Positions 8,001 through 18,061 of a stretch of 64,000 nt of DNA are shown piece after piece (positions within the stretch are counted from its first letter, which is position 1; the number at the start of each line of letters is the position of its first letter). The translations under genes and the position numbers were made by a program. The stretch is taken from assembly GCA_050084985.1 (NCBI GenBank), contig JBITNC010000001.1, positions 16,988,001 through 17,052,000 on the forward strand, written 5' to 3'. This DNA is from Nageia nagi (taxonomy: Eukaryota; Pinophyta). The notes below the pieces were generated by a model that saw only the letters and a program-made list of their open reading frames with translations, made no database searches and had not been told where the DNA came from.

Positions 8001-8554
8001 GATGTGAGAGTATTCTGAACCCCATTTCAGAACAGGCTAAGCAAGCAAATAAAAGACTAAACAGCCTCTCGAATGAGAAATTGCGGTCGTATAACATTGG
8101 TGACCGAGTGGAGCTCATGTCAGCGATTGATTACCCAGGGAGGGGTAAATGGGTTTGTCAGGAGATTCGTAATAATGTCCTGCGCCAGACGCAAGAGATG
8201 GAGACCCTAAAATCAGAAATTCAAGGGTTGAATGCGTCCGGAATCCCAGACTTATGGAGAAGCGACGGCTCACTCGTCACAGAGGCTGATTTTTTGGGTA
8301 GTCTGCGGAATAGGATTCAGAATACGGATGATGTTGATACACTCCTGGTGTCCTTCGATGAGACAAATTTTGTAAAATTCTTTGATTCTCTGGCCGACGG
8401 CAGCTTTAGGATACAGCAGTTGCTGAGGAGACATGCAAATGTATCATATGAGGTGCTGAACCATACAGCCTTAGCGCAAGCAAGGCTGAAAGATTTTTGC
8501 GGGATCCCGGCGGATTGGAATAAAGTCCAGCAGATCCTGAGTCTGCAGAGCTAA
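5072..8554 (+). CDS. ORF2: large lineage-specific retrotransposon protein of unknown function
   Basis: This intact 1160-aa ORF has no recognised enzymatic motif. Residues about 1-430 form a globular region conserved with C and D (words MELLWDTEITA, VPHRCFP, LSNFSTHLQLLLSMLAIA, GDWFFVENGTFIRLYGF, FSIECARQMDYIDSKYG). Residues about 430-560 are charged and end in an acidic patch (GEDSDDSEE). A basic cluster (PPPKRRRRSP, near 593-603) could be a nuclear localisation signal. Residues about 600-740 are rich in Pro/Ser/Thr. Residues about 830-970 look like a coiled coil with repeated Leu/Ala/Glu/Lys heptads. The C-terminal 190 residues are again globular and end WNKVQQILSLQS, also seen in C. I see no signal peptide or membrane helix, so it is not env-like. 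Retention of a full frame in a pol-less young element argues that it is needed. Function is unknown. Confidence 0.85.
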   Translation: MSSGSAAKTVRKVSDSMELLWDTEITAPNKNPKGTAEGKCPNFSFNHIAHSPMGSGLMHFVPHRCFPAPELVEIVKGAFDPATKIVRDLQGKTILKLDSVAIAEAFYPPPPMTSLVQIDWYSTPNANLRASITSWLNKNTAGSIRFREFPNSELPLSNFSTHLQLLLSMLAIAAGEETDRYISPSKLMIAYQISHPISPTMYDWAIALSDGIAEQLGKIREGFYFAYTSYIVWMMIHQNADVFKELTLVRNNEDGSHKPVDKWTEEVRSSTNYYSFVENFLIPVMGLLAPTVSRLSTASKLYLRLPHGEVGDWFFVENGTFIRLYGFSGAPFLLPIHVTDWIFSIECARQMDYIDSKYGATAKKRGVYALPHRVHDLVLQSRGASDHLRAKLLKLKLKELSQYCSYDPDDNFGKKLRSQPNPPAFRAENRPELLKWRNPEQEDKVMPTTVTTQDFLPPWLSFYNKKANFNPRTDSISKKALKTLRDERWSEEKIATFTQYRIESGNRNTPLESDLDDKFEEMWGLEHPTEVPTGEDSDDSEEQGHAMSQAPAREKQHEEETREISTETVTKRPERVYMAKRKTHMEKASLPPPPKRRRRSPTPSGTLPTPSSPLSLSSALPAHTVPISISITLPPIPAAIPAAHIPSLISPPSTQRQSPLLPTPILQIPPLTSIITIPSSPPPSPPPSSAPLSISTLPAVDPSGSSTPGASQASPFTPAQQIVAAASQELSSKSPFIMVSRQQVSVEGIMQQYQQIKQGQEAWMQRQMEKLPPPENPVRFRTSMDPKNKVLEMAIAQDPQEGQGELSSMNTRVKIDTRSIPWSDKNELLQTAVDLNITELTKLEVRYHKLQKAHEAMKLQLDNNKIRLKAAENNITVLQTSLAAAPTADMLVQKEAIIAQKEAEINAKAAEISNLNANLAELQARLDAKKVDRSFLLNTKGKFWELKMQEIKDLIRLRDHAELCLSELKRLETEVTRCESILNPISEQAKQANKRLNSLSNEKLRSYNIGDRVELMSAIDYPGRGKWVCQEIRNNVLRQTQEMETLKSEIQGLNASGIPDLWRSDGSLVTEADFLGSLRNRIQNTDDVDTLLVSFDETNFVKFFDSLADGSFRIQQLLRRHANVSYEVLNHTALAQARLKDFCGIPADWNKVQQILSLQS

Positions 8555-8648
8555 AGTAAGGTACAATTCTTTGATTCATGTAAATAACAGACTGGGTTCT
8601 AAATTCCTCTTCCATAAAGGCGAAATTTTCCCTCAGAAGTCGCCATAA

Positions 8649-10100
8649 TGTAGATCCCTACATTAAAATTCTTGAAGAAGGGCCCGGGGTATTCTAATTA
8701 TTATCATGAGTTCGCCTTAATGTCCCCGGGAGCTATTCCGGAATAAATAAAAGGCCGGAGTCCGTGAGTAAACCTTTCCGGAATGAAAAGAAGAGGTCGC
8801 GGAGAATAAGATAGACATATTTTGGCGAAGACCGAATTCCGGAACAAAATGATGTCAGCAAGGCGGTCAGGTTTCGGCAAGGACCAAGTTCCGGAAAAAA
8901 AACGAAGTAAGCACAAGTGCCTCCGGGAAACAAAGCATTCCGGATATATGAAGATGACATCACGGAAAAGAAGAAGCTCATAATTGCAAAGGAAACCAGA
9001 GTCCAGAGGGGATGACATCTGCAAGGAGTAACTTCGTATCCGGAGCCTTTGAGTAAAGCATTCCGGAGAAATAAGAAGGTGACATCAGCAAGAAGGGACG
9101 AGATTCACAGTTGCAAAGGAAACCGGAGCCCGGAACAGATGACATCAGCAAAGAGAAATTTAGTACCGGAACCAGCGAGCGGGAAATTCCGGAGATTCAA
9201 GGCTGACGTCAGGCGAAGGGGAAAAATTAACATTTGGGATTAAGACCGCGTCCAGAGGAAAATAGGCCGCAATGAAAGATCGAAGAGTCCGAGTTGGAGA
9301 ATTGAACATTCCGGGAGAGAAGGAAGTCTGCAAAATACCTGAGCGCCATCATCAGGGAACCGAATCGTCGGCGATCTGCCCAATTTTGTAACAGTCGGCC
9401 AAGTGTCATATGTAGGTGATATCAGTTCAAGAAGGACAGAATCTTGCGGCCGTTTTGTAAACGTTTCTATTCTGTAATCTTGTAACTGTTATTAATACAG
9501 TATAAATATATGAAAATAAAGAGAAACTAGCGTCGGAAGCCTAGTATTGCCCTTTTCATTTGTTCTCGAAGACCTGTAGCTTCAGTCCGGTACTATGAAA
9601 CCATCTTGACCTTTCTTGTCTAGCACTCGTAATTGTTATTCTTAATTTGGTTACATTATGGCAGCTTAGCTTGTTTCCTGAGTAATAGTTGCGGGTTGCT
9701 AGTATAACTGTGTCTGCTACATGGTAGAGTAGAAGCTGGGGAGCTATTCAGAGAGTGAGAACTTGTTCTGTGGCTGCGACACTAGATTCAGGCCAAGGTT
9801 TCGCACACTACGAAAGCCCGCGCTGAACTAGTGATCTACCCCTTTGCTTTCTCTCTCGTTACCCTATCCCTTTACTTCCTCTCTCGTTACCCTATCCTTT
9901 TACTTCCTTTCTTATTACCCTATCCTTTTGCTTGAATCTCTCGCTCCCTACTCTTTTTATCTCTTTCCTGTTACTTTTTCTTTACCCAATGGATAAGGAA
10001 CCGGCCTTCTCCGGAGATCAGGCTGCGTCCCACAGTCTGTTCGTGAACTACTTTGGTTAAGATTGTTCCAGGCGCACATATTACACAATCTCAATCAACA
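8649..10100 (+). repeat. 3' LTR of element A
   Basis: This 1452-bp LTR is about 99% identical to 1679-3130. Differences include two array sites where the 5' copy has TGACGTC and this copy has TGACATC (9013 and 9080), and G-to-A changes near 9650 and 9810. The upstream boundary reads AGTCGCCATAA then TG, without an obvious polypurine tract. It ends CAATCAACA at 10100 and is followed by the target duplication ATTTT. Confidence 0.93.
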
Positions 10101-10105
10101 ATTTT
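10101..10105. repeat. Right target site duplication of element A
   Basis: ATTTT is an exact copy of 1674-1678 and directly abuts the 3' LTR end. Confidence 0.9.
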
Positions 10106-10670
10106 CTTATTGTACTAAAGTTCATCATAAGCCTAGGGAGTGACTAGGGTATGTAGAAGTGATGCCCATGGCCTAACCCATACTTGGATTTCATCACCAA
10201 GGTGGAAGTCCCCCTGTTGATGAGGAGTTTCAATAAGGGTACTTAATATACCCTTGTAAAATGATTCACCCCCTTAGATATTGAGCCTTACCCCTTTAAA
10301 CACTTGACTATAATCATCTTTAGGGAAACTAAAAAGAGTTAGAATTTATAATTACATTTAAAATATATCTCACTAAAAATATAACACCTCAAATTGAATA
10401 AGAAGAAACTAAACAAGATAATCATCATTGCTTCTTATCATTTAGACTTATATTTAAAGTGATCATTTAGGTTGTGTGATGTTAATTGCATATACATTAA
10501 ATAAGATCTTTAACAAAATTCTAGGCTCTTGTTGTGGTGATTTATTTCTTTGGAATTATTTCATTTTCATATCAGTACACTTTAGATTTTGTTTGAAGTT
10601 CTTATTTGATCCATTTATCCCACCTTTGTCATCATGTCTTGCATAGGAAAAAAATCCATGGTACTCTCAT
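10106..10670 (+). other. Untranslated leader of element B, right part
   Basis: This A+T-rich sequence between the element A insertion and the gag start of B has no supported coding frame. It is the continuation of 662-1673 once element A is removed. Confidence 0.4.
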
Positions 10671-13290
10671 ATGGTTGAAACTAGAGGCCAACATAAGGCT
10701 AGAGAGTTAGAGGAAGAGGAATGTCACCCTTACATGTATCCCATAGTAGGTCATGTACTCCCCACCATTATCCCCCAAGTGAGACTACCTAGGCATCACC
10801 ATGTATTTCATTTAGTCAGAGCTTAGAGAGGTTTTGTATCCTTGAGGCTACCCCTAGGTAGGAGGGGTGAGATCATGTGATACCCCATTGGGCTAGTTTG
10901 TCTAGGTTAGAGGGCCATATTTCCTTAGAGATACCTACAACACAATATTAGATAGACCCATCTCAAGCTGATCCTTATCCTATCTCATAGCATGAATTGG
11001 AGCTTCATGTCTTAGTACTAGACCTATTTTTACCCATCTTACTATTTATCCTATCGAGTCACACCTATCCCCATATGAGATATTTCTAAGTGATCCTATG
11101 GTTTAGACCTTGTATAGAGAGTTTTAGGAGGCTCATTGTCATCCTTAAAATGCTCTTAATAGGGAATCTTCAACCTAATTACATCCTATTATTGAGGTCA
11201 CTCATTCTAGGGCTTATATGTATGATGGAGAGATATTAGGTGGTGATATGGAGGATGCCTCACTATCTCCCATTACCATATCACATCCCTATCAAGGTAT
11301 CGTATCATGAGGAACCCTTTTTACATCCTAGGATAGCTCCACACTTTGGTACATCACACATTAACCCTCTTCATTCCCTAGGCCCATCATGTTTAGGTCT
11401 TCTCAAGGTCCTTCAAGTCCTCCTCTAGGTGGAACACCTAGACCTCCACCTATGCATTTTGAGCAAAATGTTTTTACCTTTCATAGGATACCTACATATC
11501 CCCTTGGAAAATGGGTTGGATATTACTATCATGGTACCCATATTATGAACTAACCCAAGATTCACCATGTGTCGCACCTTATGCATGATCATGACCTTGT
11601 ACATCATGTCAATTCTAATCCTATTCATCCTACCATACCCCATATTCCCATATCTCATTTGCATCTTGTTGTACCACCTAGATTTCAAATAGGGCATGGG
11701 TCTTATTCACACCTAACTGATCCACCACCACAACCATATTATTATTATTATTCTTCTTATGTAGTGATGCCATCACAAAAGGTATATGCATACTAGTATG
11801 TAGATCCTCATCACATGTATACCCATCCTTTATCCCCTGTACCCCATCATGATCCTAGGTATGATGAATTATATTGTCATTCCCAAGCCTCTTTGCATGG
11901 GCCATCTCAATTTCCTAGCTATAATAAATTACAACATTCATAGACTAGAGGGGTAACCTATGGTAACATTCGATACACTACCTTATGACCAATCATACAA
12001 AAAAGATTAGGATCCAAATTATGATGACTAGTATGATGATCAACATATAAATATAGTTTTGAAACAATAATATATGGTTAGTACCCAACCTCTCACCATA
12101 AATGATGAGATCTTGAAGAGGTTAGAATACATGGAACTTAAAGTTAATGAGCATGAAAAGGCAAAATTGTCATACACTTTGATTTTTAATTAGCTTATTC
12201 ACCTAAGTGTACCAATGAAAACCTTTCCTTATAAATTTGAGTTACCAAAAATAGGAAAATTTAGAGGAAAGGAAGATCCTAGAGAGCACCTTAGGCAGTT
12301 TAAGTACTCATGTTACATCATTAGTAATGATAATGCACTCATGCTTAGGACCTTCCCCATGATACTTGTGAGACATGCTTTGGATTGGTATAATAATATC
12401 CTCTAGCATAGTATTTATTCCTTTAAATATTTGGCTCATAATTTCCTAGAGCATTTCACCATCAACATACGTAAATAATCTTCCATCATTGACTTGGGAA
12501 AACTATCACAATTTGAGGATGAATCCATTTCATATTATGTATGTAGGTAGAGATCCATTATTATAAATATGCACTATACTTTATGACAAGAAGAAATAAT
12601 CAAGTTATTCTATAGGATTTGTAAGAAACATATCTCTTCTATCCTTAGAATTCAATAGGATCACACCTTTGTGGAGGTGTTCTCTCAAGCTAAGTTAATA
12701 GAAGATGCCAAAGTTCAATATGGTGAGATCAAACTGAGAAAAAAAGAGAATAACAATCCAAAGTACCATAATAATGGTAACAATCCTAGTAATTTGTATC
12801 AAAATTTGAAAATTAATCAAGTATCTCATGAGGTGTCTTAGATGCAACCAATGGTTTGATTGGCTCATCCCCAGCCACCTATGTCTAATCCACCTTTATA
12901 GCCAAAGGTACAAAAAAGACCTAGAAAGAATATTGATAAGAATAATTGATAGGATGCTTATATAACTATACAACCTTGATAGCTAAGGCCATGTAAACCT
13001 TGGACACCTTTGGATGAGCTTATTGAGGATGTTTTAAAGAAACTCTTAAGATGCATAATTGATCAATCTCCCTGAAGTTAAACCTGAGGATCCTAATTGG
13101 GAAAAACCAGCATGGTATAGAGATAATGAGTATTGCATTTATCACAAATAGAAAGGACATCATACAAATAAATGAAGTCAGTTAAGGAACACCATTCAAA
13201 GGCTAATAGATAATGGGAAAGTATCAAACAAAAATCCAATGGCCCAACCTAATAGATATTTGGGTGTTGTTAGGATCCCTTTCTTAGACA
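10671..13290 (+). pseudogene. gag: Decayed gag of element B (Tat-like gypsy)
   Basis: The frame opens with an ATG at 10671 encoding MVETRGQHKARELEEEE, a typical start for Tat-like Gag. It is broken by many stops and frameshifts. The section at 12215-12406 is the best preserved: FPYKFELPKIGKFRGKEDPR followed by HLRQFKYSCY and ALDWYNN, the capsid words of this family. Around 13130-13190 there is a zinc knuckle of the CX2HX4HX4C type (YCIYHK, KGHHTNK) whose last cysteine has become TGA. Proline/histidine-rich filler lies at 11240-11800. The DWYNNIL stop is consistent with a CAG/CAA to TAG/TAA change. No functional protein is expected. Confidence 0.75.
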
Positions 13291-13840
13291 CAATAATAAT
13301 GTTAATCAGATCTCTTTTGTAGTGACATAGTAGGTTAACCATGACTATAATCCTAGGTAGAATAATGAGTTCATGGGTTTTAGCAATATAGATTTACATT
13401 TTTTGTTTATGGGAGGCATTGATATAACCCCTAATTATGAGTTTATGGGTGTCATGGATCCACCTCCAACATATCATATCATATAAGTTCATGATAGTTA
13501 TATGATTGGGGTGAAAAATAGAATAGGTAGGGGTAATGATTGAGCACCTTATCCTCCCCCTAGAGAAGTGAGAATCCAACAACATTTACCTAAACCTAGA
13601 TTTTAGATTTAGAATCAAGCTCCCAGAGCACCAATGATGATACAGACACAATTGGAACAACAACTTAGTACTACTCAAAAAAAGCTATCCCTATGGGACC
13701 TATTGCAATGATCCCCTAGACATAGGAATGGTTTGAATAATATGTTAAAGGCCATTGAGTTAAATAGAAACAACCATAATTCTTTTGGAGATTTTATAGG
13801 GGTTATTCAAAGTGATACTAAGCTTGACATTATTTTCTTT

Positions 13841-14337
13841 TAGGATGAATTTCAACATTCCCCTCCTAATAAAAAAAAGCACCTAGCTTTGTACATTGTA
13901 GCTTTTGTGGATTCTTGTCCATCAAAGAGAGTCTTGGTAGACAATGGGTTCATAATTAATATCATATCTTCAGTAGCTTTTGAGAGACTTAAGGTTCCTA
14001 TAAAGTTTTTTAATGCCCATATGCTTACTATTAGGGCATCTAATAATACTTTGGCTACAACCATGGGCACAATTATTCTACCAATTAAAGTTGGATTAAG
14101 AGAAATTGCAACTACTTATCATGTGGTCAAAGGCAAGATTTAGTATAATTTGCTTTTTGGTCGACCATGGATAGAAGACATGAAGGTAGTTCTATCTACT
14201 TTGCATAATTGTTTGAAGTATAAACATAATGGAATGATCCATTGTATTATAGGTGATTTGAACCTCTTTAGTCACTACAAATTTGCTTTCTCTCTTGAGT
14301 CCCCTCAAAATCCATGTGTGCATCTTTTTTTTATCAC
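13841..14337 (+). pseudogene. pro: Decayed protease of element B, cut by a solo LTR
   Basis: The frame at 13889-14143 reads VAFVDSCPSKRVLVDNGFII and continues to YNLLFGRPWIEDMKVVLSTLHNCLKY after one stop. This is the retropepsin fold typical of Tat-like Gag-Pol: the active-site triad position D-S/T-G reads DNG, and the FGRPW motif is kept. The reading frame is then interrupted by the solo LTR at 14343-14839. Its neighbours are gag upstream and reverse transcriptase downstream, in the usual order. Confidence 0.7.
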
Positions 14338-14844
14338 CATTCTGTTAGAATTTGTAATTTAATATTGTGTAATATCTCTCTTTAATATAAACCCATTATG
14401 TAAACTGACTTAATTCTTAAAGTATCTCTAAATACCTGAAAGCATTAAGGGAATAAATATAGAAAAATATTTAACCTTACCCTTGGGTAAAAGTGAGGTT
14501 AAAGAGTGGATTTTATCTTTATAAATAGAGGGGTAATCCCTCTCTCATGATATACAACTTAGAAGCAAAGCTATGCTATAGGTTTTGAGTTAGAAGAGGT
14601 AGTAAGAGATATTGTAAGAGAAGTCCTTGAGAATAAGAAGATCTTAGTTAGTGGATGTACTCCCAAGGAGAGAGGAACCAATTTGAATCTTATGTTCATT
14701 ATGACATTAGCTTGTGTTATTAAGCTATTATGTTGATATTATGAGTACATTCTTATGATCTTGGTAGATTAGAAATTAATTAAGAAAGGGTTAATTTCAT
14801 CACAGTCTTGTGAATGATCATTCTAATCTAATATCTTCACATTC
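14338..14844 (+). mobile_element. Solo LTR (TSD CATTC) inserted in element B
   Basis: The 497-bp LTR at 14343-14839 begins TGTTAGAATTTG and ends ATATCTTCA. It is bounded by exact CATTC duplications at 14338-14342 and 14840-14844. A TATA-like TTTATAAATAGAG lies at about 14520-14532. There is no internal region, so it is the residue of recombination between two LTRs. Size and TGTTAG start suggest a copia-type element, but no coding sequence remains to prove it. Orientation is taken from the TATA box. It interrupts the protease-RT linker of B. Confidence 0.75.
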
Positions 14845-15738
14845 ATAAGGACATTCATCCTTGAATTTATAATCTATTCAGTCTACTTCATCTTCAAAAC
14901 CATCCTCTTCATCTCATTTGGGCATGGATCCCATTATACTCTATGAGGATAAGTCACCTAAGGATCCTATATGACCTTCTTCTAGTCATTATACCTTGTC
15001 TATTCCCATACATGGAAATGACTGGTCATCCTATCATATAGTGCATCCACCCAATCAATTCCATTTATCTTCATCATGTTTAGTGTTTGATTCATCGTAG
15101 GAATATGAGCCCTCTTCCTCTTTAGTTGATCTGAATCCTTTTGACCAATATCATATCAATCTTATTGTATCATCATCATCTAATTTCCCCAAGAATGAAT
15201 GTCTCAAAAAGGGGGAGTATCATATAAAAAATGTGCTTTTCATATTCCCTCCCTAAAATACTTGGGGAGACATTTAGAATACCCAATTGCTACTAGCTCT
15301 CTCATCCCACTAGGCTCACATTCGAACCAATATTTCTTCTTTTATGTGGGTGTCAACTCACCCTAGTACATTCCCCTTGAGCATTGTCTCAAGGAGAAAT
15401 TTTATGCAAAAATAGAATATCTTTCATTTTCTGAACTAGTGTGTAAACTCTTTGCTAAATGGAAAGAGTAAGGATATGGCCTAGGAAAATACGAACAGGG
15501 ACAAGTTCATGCTTTTTCTATTTTATTTCAATTTGATTGAGATAAACATAGTTTAGAGTATCATGTTTGTAAACTAAAAACCTATAGAAGAATAATTTTC
15601 TGATCTTAATATTCCATAAAAGGAGATGGCACATGATGATGAGCATGAAATTCTTTTATATGGTGGTCCATCTAGTCCTCATGCTTTGGAGTGTTCTATC
15701 CTAGATAATTTCTTCATGAGCCTTCATGTAGCCTAGAT
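14845..15738 (+). other. Protease-RT linker of element B, decayed
   Basis: This is degenerate coding sequence with many stops between protease and reverse transcriptase. Fragments such as the frame around 14925-15060 read like the low-complexity linker of Tat-like Pol. No domain can be named. Confidence 0.4.
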
Positions 15739-16930
15739 TTGGATGTTTTTATAGTTTTTGTTGATGGTCCCTCACCTTTTTTCCCTCTTTTGAATTTCAA
15801 GTCACATAATTATGTCAAACCTCTATCCATAAATCTCTCTTCTCCTTTGTTCGATATTTTGCTTTTCTTGGGTGATGCATCTCTTTCTTTTGATTGCCTT
15901 GATGAAGTTGAATCATCAAACTCAATTTCTTTCATCAATAGTATGGATGAAGATGATTATACATACCTTTCCATATTCAAGTTGTTAAAGGATGGATCCC
16001 ACATGCACATAGGGAAGTATGTCAAGATTAATATTAGTGATGATCACATGGACCCAAAGATAGTCTACATGGGGGATATCTTAGATGAATCAAAAAGAGA
16101 AAAAGTAATGGAAATATTGAATGATAATGTCTTTTCTTATAGTTATAAATACATGCCAAGTATGGATCCTAATGTTATATTTCATAATATTATCACTCTA
16201 TTAGATGCTAAGCCTATCAAGCAGAGACCTAGGAGGGTTGATCCTACAAAGTCACTTTAGATTAAAGAGGAGATTTAGAAATTATTAGATTACAAGTTGA
16301 TCCAATCTATTGATTATTCTCAATGGGTGTCTAACATGGTCCCCATCGATAAGCCCAAAGGTCATATTAGAGTTTGCATAGAATTTCAAGATCTTAATGC
16401 AACTTATCCCAAAGATGACTTCCCACTGCTTGACATAGACACCTTAGTGGACAATATGATAAGATATGAGATGATATCTCTTATGGATGGTTTCTCAAGC
16501 TATAATTAGATTTGGATCACCCCTTAGGATCAACATAAGACTGCATTCACTACACCATGGGATTTATTGTTATAAGGTCATGCCCTTCAAACTCATGAAT
16601 GATGGTGCTACCTATCAGTGGGCTATGACTTATATCCTCTATTACATGATGCATGACATTATGGAAGACTATGCAGATGACCTATTAACCAAATTTAGAA
16701 TAAGAGATCAATACTTTAAAGTATTAGAGAGCATCTTTCAAAGGTTACTCAAGCACAATGTCAGATTGAATCTAAGGAAATATATTTTGGGGTCACATTG
16801 AGCAAGTTACTAGGATTCATTATTTCCAAAAGAGGCATAGAAGTTGACCCTAAGAAAGTGATTGCTATCACTAGTATGCCTTCCCCTCATGATATTAAAA
16901 TTTTAGTAAGTCTTCAAGGCAAAATTTTGG
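15739..16930 (+). pseudogene. pol: Decayed reverse transcriptase of element B
   Basis: The fragments read in order KPIKQRPRRVDP, then (after stops) WVSNMVPIDKPKGHIRVCIEFQDLNATYPKDDFPLLDID, ISLMDGFSSYN, GIYCYKVMPFKLMNDGATYQ, and YADDLLTKF at about 16666-16690. These are the successive RT blocks of Ty3/gypsy elements. The catalytic YxDD box is present as YADD. Several stops sit where Gln is expected (KSL*IKEEI*KLLD, SSYN*IW), and a frameshift lies near 16500. It cannot be functional. Confidence 0.82.
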
Positions 16931-17440
16931 CTATCAAAAGGTTCATAGCTTAGTTATCCAACAAGTGTCAACCATTTGATGAACTACTTAAAAAGGGGGT
17001 GAAATTTGATGGGAATGAGGGTTTTCAAAAAGCTTTTGATGACATTTAGCAATACTTTCTCAATATTTTGGTCCTCATTCCACCCAATGATAATGTCCCA
17101 TTTCATCTATATCTTTCAGCCATTGAATTCACCCTAGGAGTCATGTTAGTGCAAAAGAATGAGCAAGAAAAGGAGCAAGCTATCTATTACCTTAGTTGTA
17201 CACTTATTTATTATGAGATTAGGTATGGATACATTGAGAAATTATATGTTGAACTTGTCTTTGTTGCCACAAAATTGAGACACTATATGTTTAATCACAC
17301 TACCTATATGATCTCTAAGGCTGATCCATTAAATCATATGATGAGTAAGGCATATCATAATATGTGCACCACTAAATGGGTCATGTTCTTATCAAAGTTT
17401 GATTTAGTTTTTATCAATTAGAAATCCATTAAGGGTTAGG
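16931..17440 (+). pseudogene. Decayed gypsy-type RNase H of element B
   Basis: The frame at 17068-17421 reads PFHLYLSAIEFTLGVMLVQ, QAIYYLSCTLIYYEIRYGYIEKL and LRHYMFNHTTYMISKADPL. This is the ordinary RNase H that follows RT in Ty3/gypsy Pol. It is shortly followed by a second RNase H-like domain, giving the usual Tat order RT-RH-second RH. Confidence 0.75.
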
Positions 17441-17529
17441 TTATAGTATATCAACTAGTAGAGGTACCTATTTAGGCTACTACACCTCTTGAGATCACCC
17501 TTATTAATGAGGATGTATTTAAGATTGAT

Positions 17530-17978
17530 GAGATTGAGGAGGTAGTGGACACTCAAAAAGACTATTATATGAATATGTACTTCAATGGGTCAACCAGAGT
17601 GTTTTCTTCACTCTCTAGGGTGTCCCCATCCCATATTCCTTAAAACTCAACTTCCAATGCACTAATAACAATGTAGAGTATGAGGTACTTATCTTGGGTC
17701 TTAAAGGAGAGTTAAAACTTGAAATACTACTTATCTATGGAGATTATTAGTTGATTGTTAATCATATATTGGGCAATAATCAATATCATAATGAGCTTTT
17801 GAATAATTACAAATATGTGGCATTAAAGTTACTAAAGTTGTTTAAATCTTACAAGATTGACATAGCCCCTAGATCATCTAATCGATTTGCAGACACTATG
17901 GCATCCTTAGGGTATCTTATCCCTCCTAGTACATATAGGCATATTCAACATGTTAAGATAGTTACCTTGAAATAATCT
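17530..17978 (+). pseudogene. Second RNase H domain of element B (after RH)
   Basis: Fragments read YFNGST, NNNVEYEVLILGLK, then a stop, LIVNHILGN, and YKIDIAPRSSNRFADTMASLG. These correspond to the D, E, D and D blocks of the additional, cellular/archaeal-like RNase H known in plant Tat elements; the first and third Asp positions are altered or broken. Its place here is between RH and integrase, unlike elements C and D where the extra RNase H precedes RT. Confidence 0.7.
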
Positions 17979-18056
17979 ATTCTTATTTCATCATTACCTA
18001 GGGTTTGTCAAACATTTCGATCAATGAGATCACTATCGAGCCATGTGACTTGTGGT

Positions 18057-18061
18057 ATAAA
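18057..18061. repeat. Left target site duplication of the copia element
   Basis: ATAAA directly precedes the left LTR and is repeated exactly at 23306-23310 after the right LTR. Confidence 0.9.

Larger units (their letters stand above)
1679..10100 (+). mobile_element. Element A: young non-autonomous LTR retrotransposon (gag + ORF2, no pol)
   Basis: This complete 8422-bp element has two 1452-bp LTRs (1679-3130 and 8649-10100), TG...CA ends and an exact ATTTT target duplication. The LTRs differ at about 13 substitutions and two compensating single-base indels, roughly 0.9% by eye, and nearly all substitutions are transitions, so the insertion is recent. The internal region encodes Gag (3279-4544) and a 1160-aa ORF2 (5072-8554). 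There is no protease, reverse transcriptase, RNase H or integrase. Comparison with element C shows that the whole pol block is missing: the gag tail is joined near 4605-4630 to the spacer that in C lies between integrase and ORF2. It must therefore have been moved by enzymes of a relative. It is inserted in the leader of element B and is visibly richer in CpG than its surroundings. Confidence 0.93.

Noticed and set aside
5072-8554. ORF2 as an envelope gene of an endogenous retrovirus-like element
   Set aside because: No signal peptide, transmembrane segment or fusion-type region is visible. The Pro-rich, coiled-coil and NLS-like parts point to an intracellular protein.
12215-12406. 63-codon frame as a small independent gene
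   Set aside because: Its text (KFELPKIGKFRGKEDPR, ALDWYNN) is the best-kept piece of the decayed B Gag, flanked by more Gag text in other frames.
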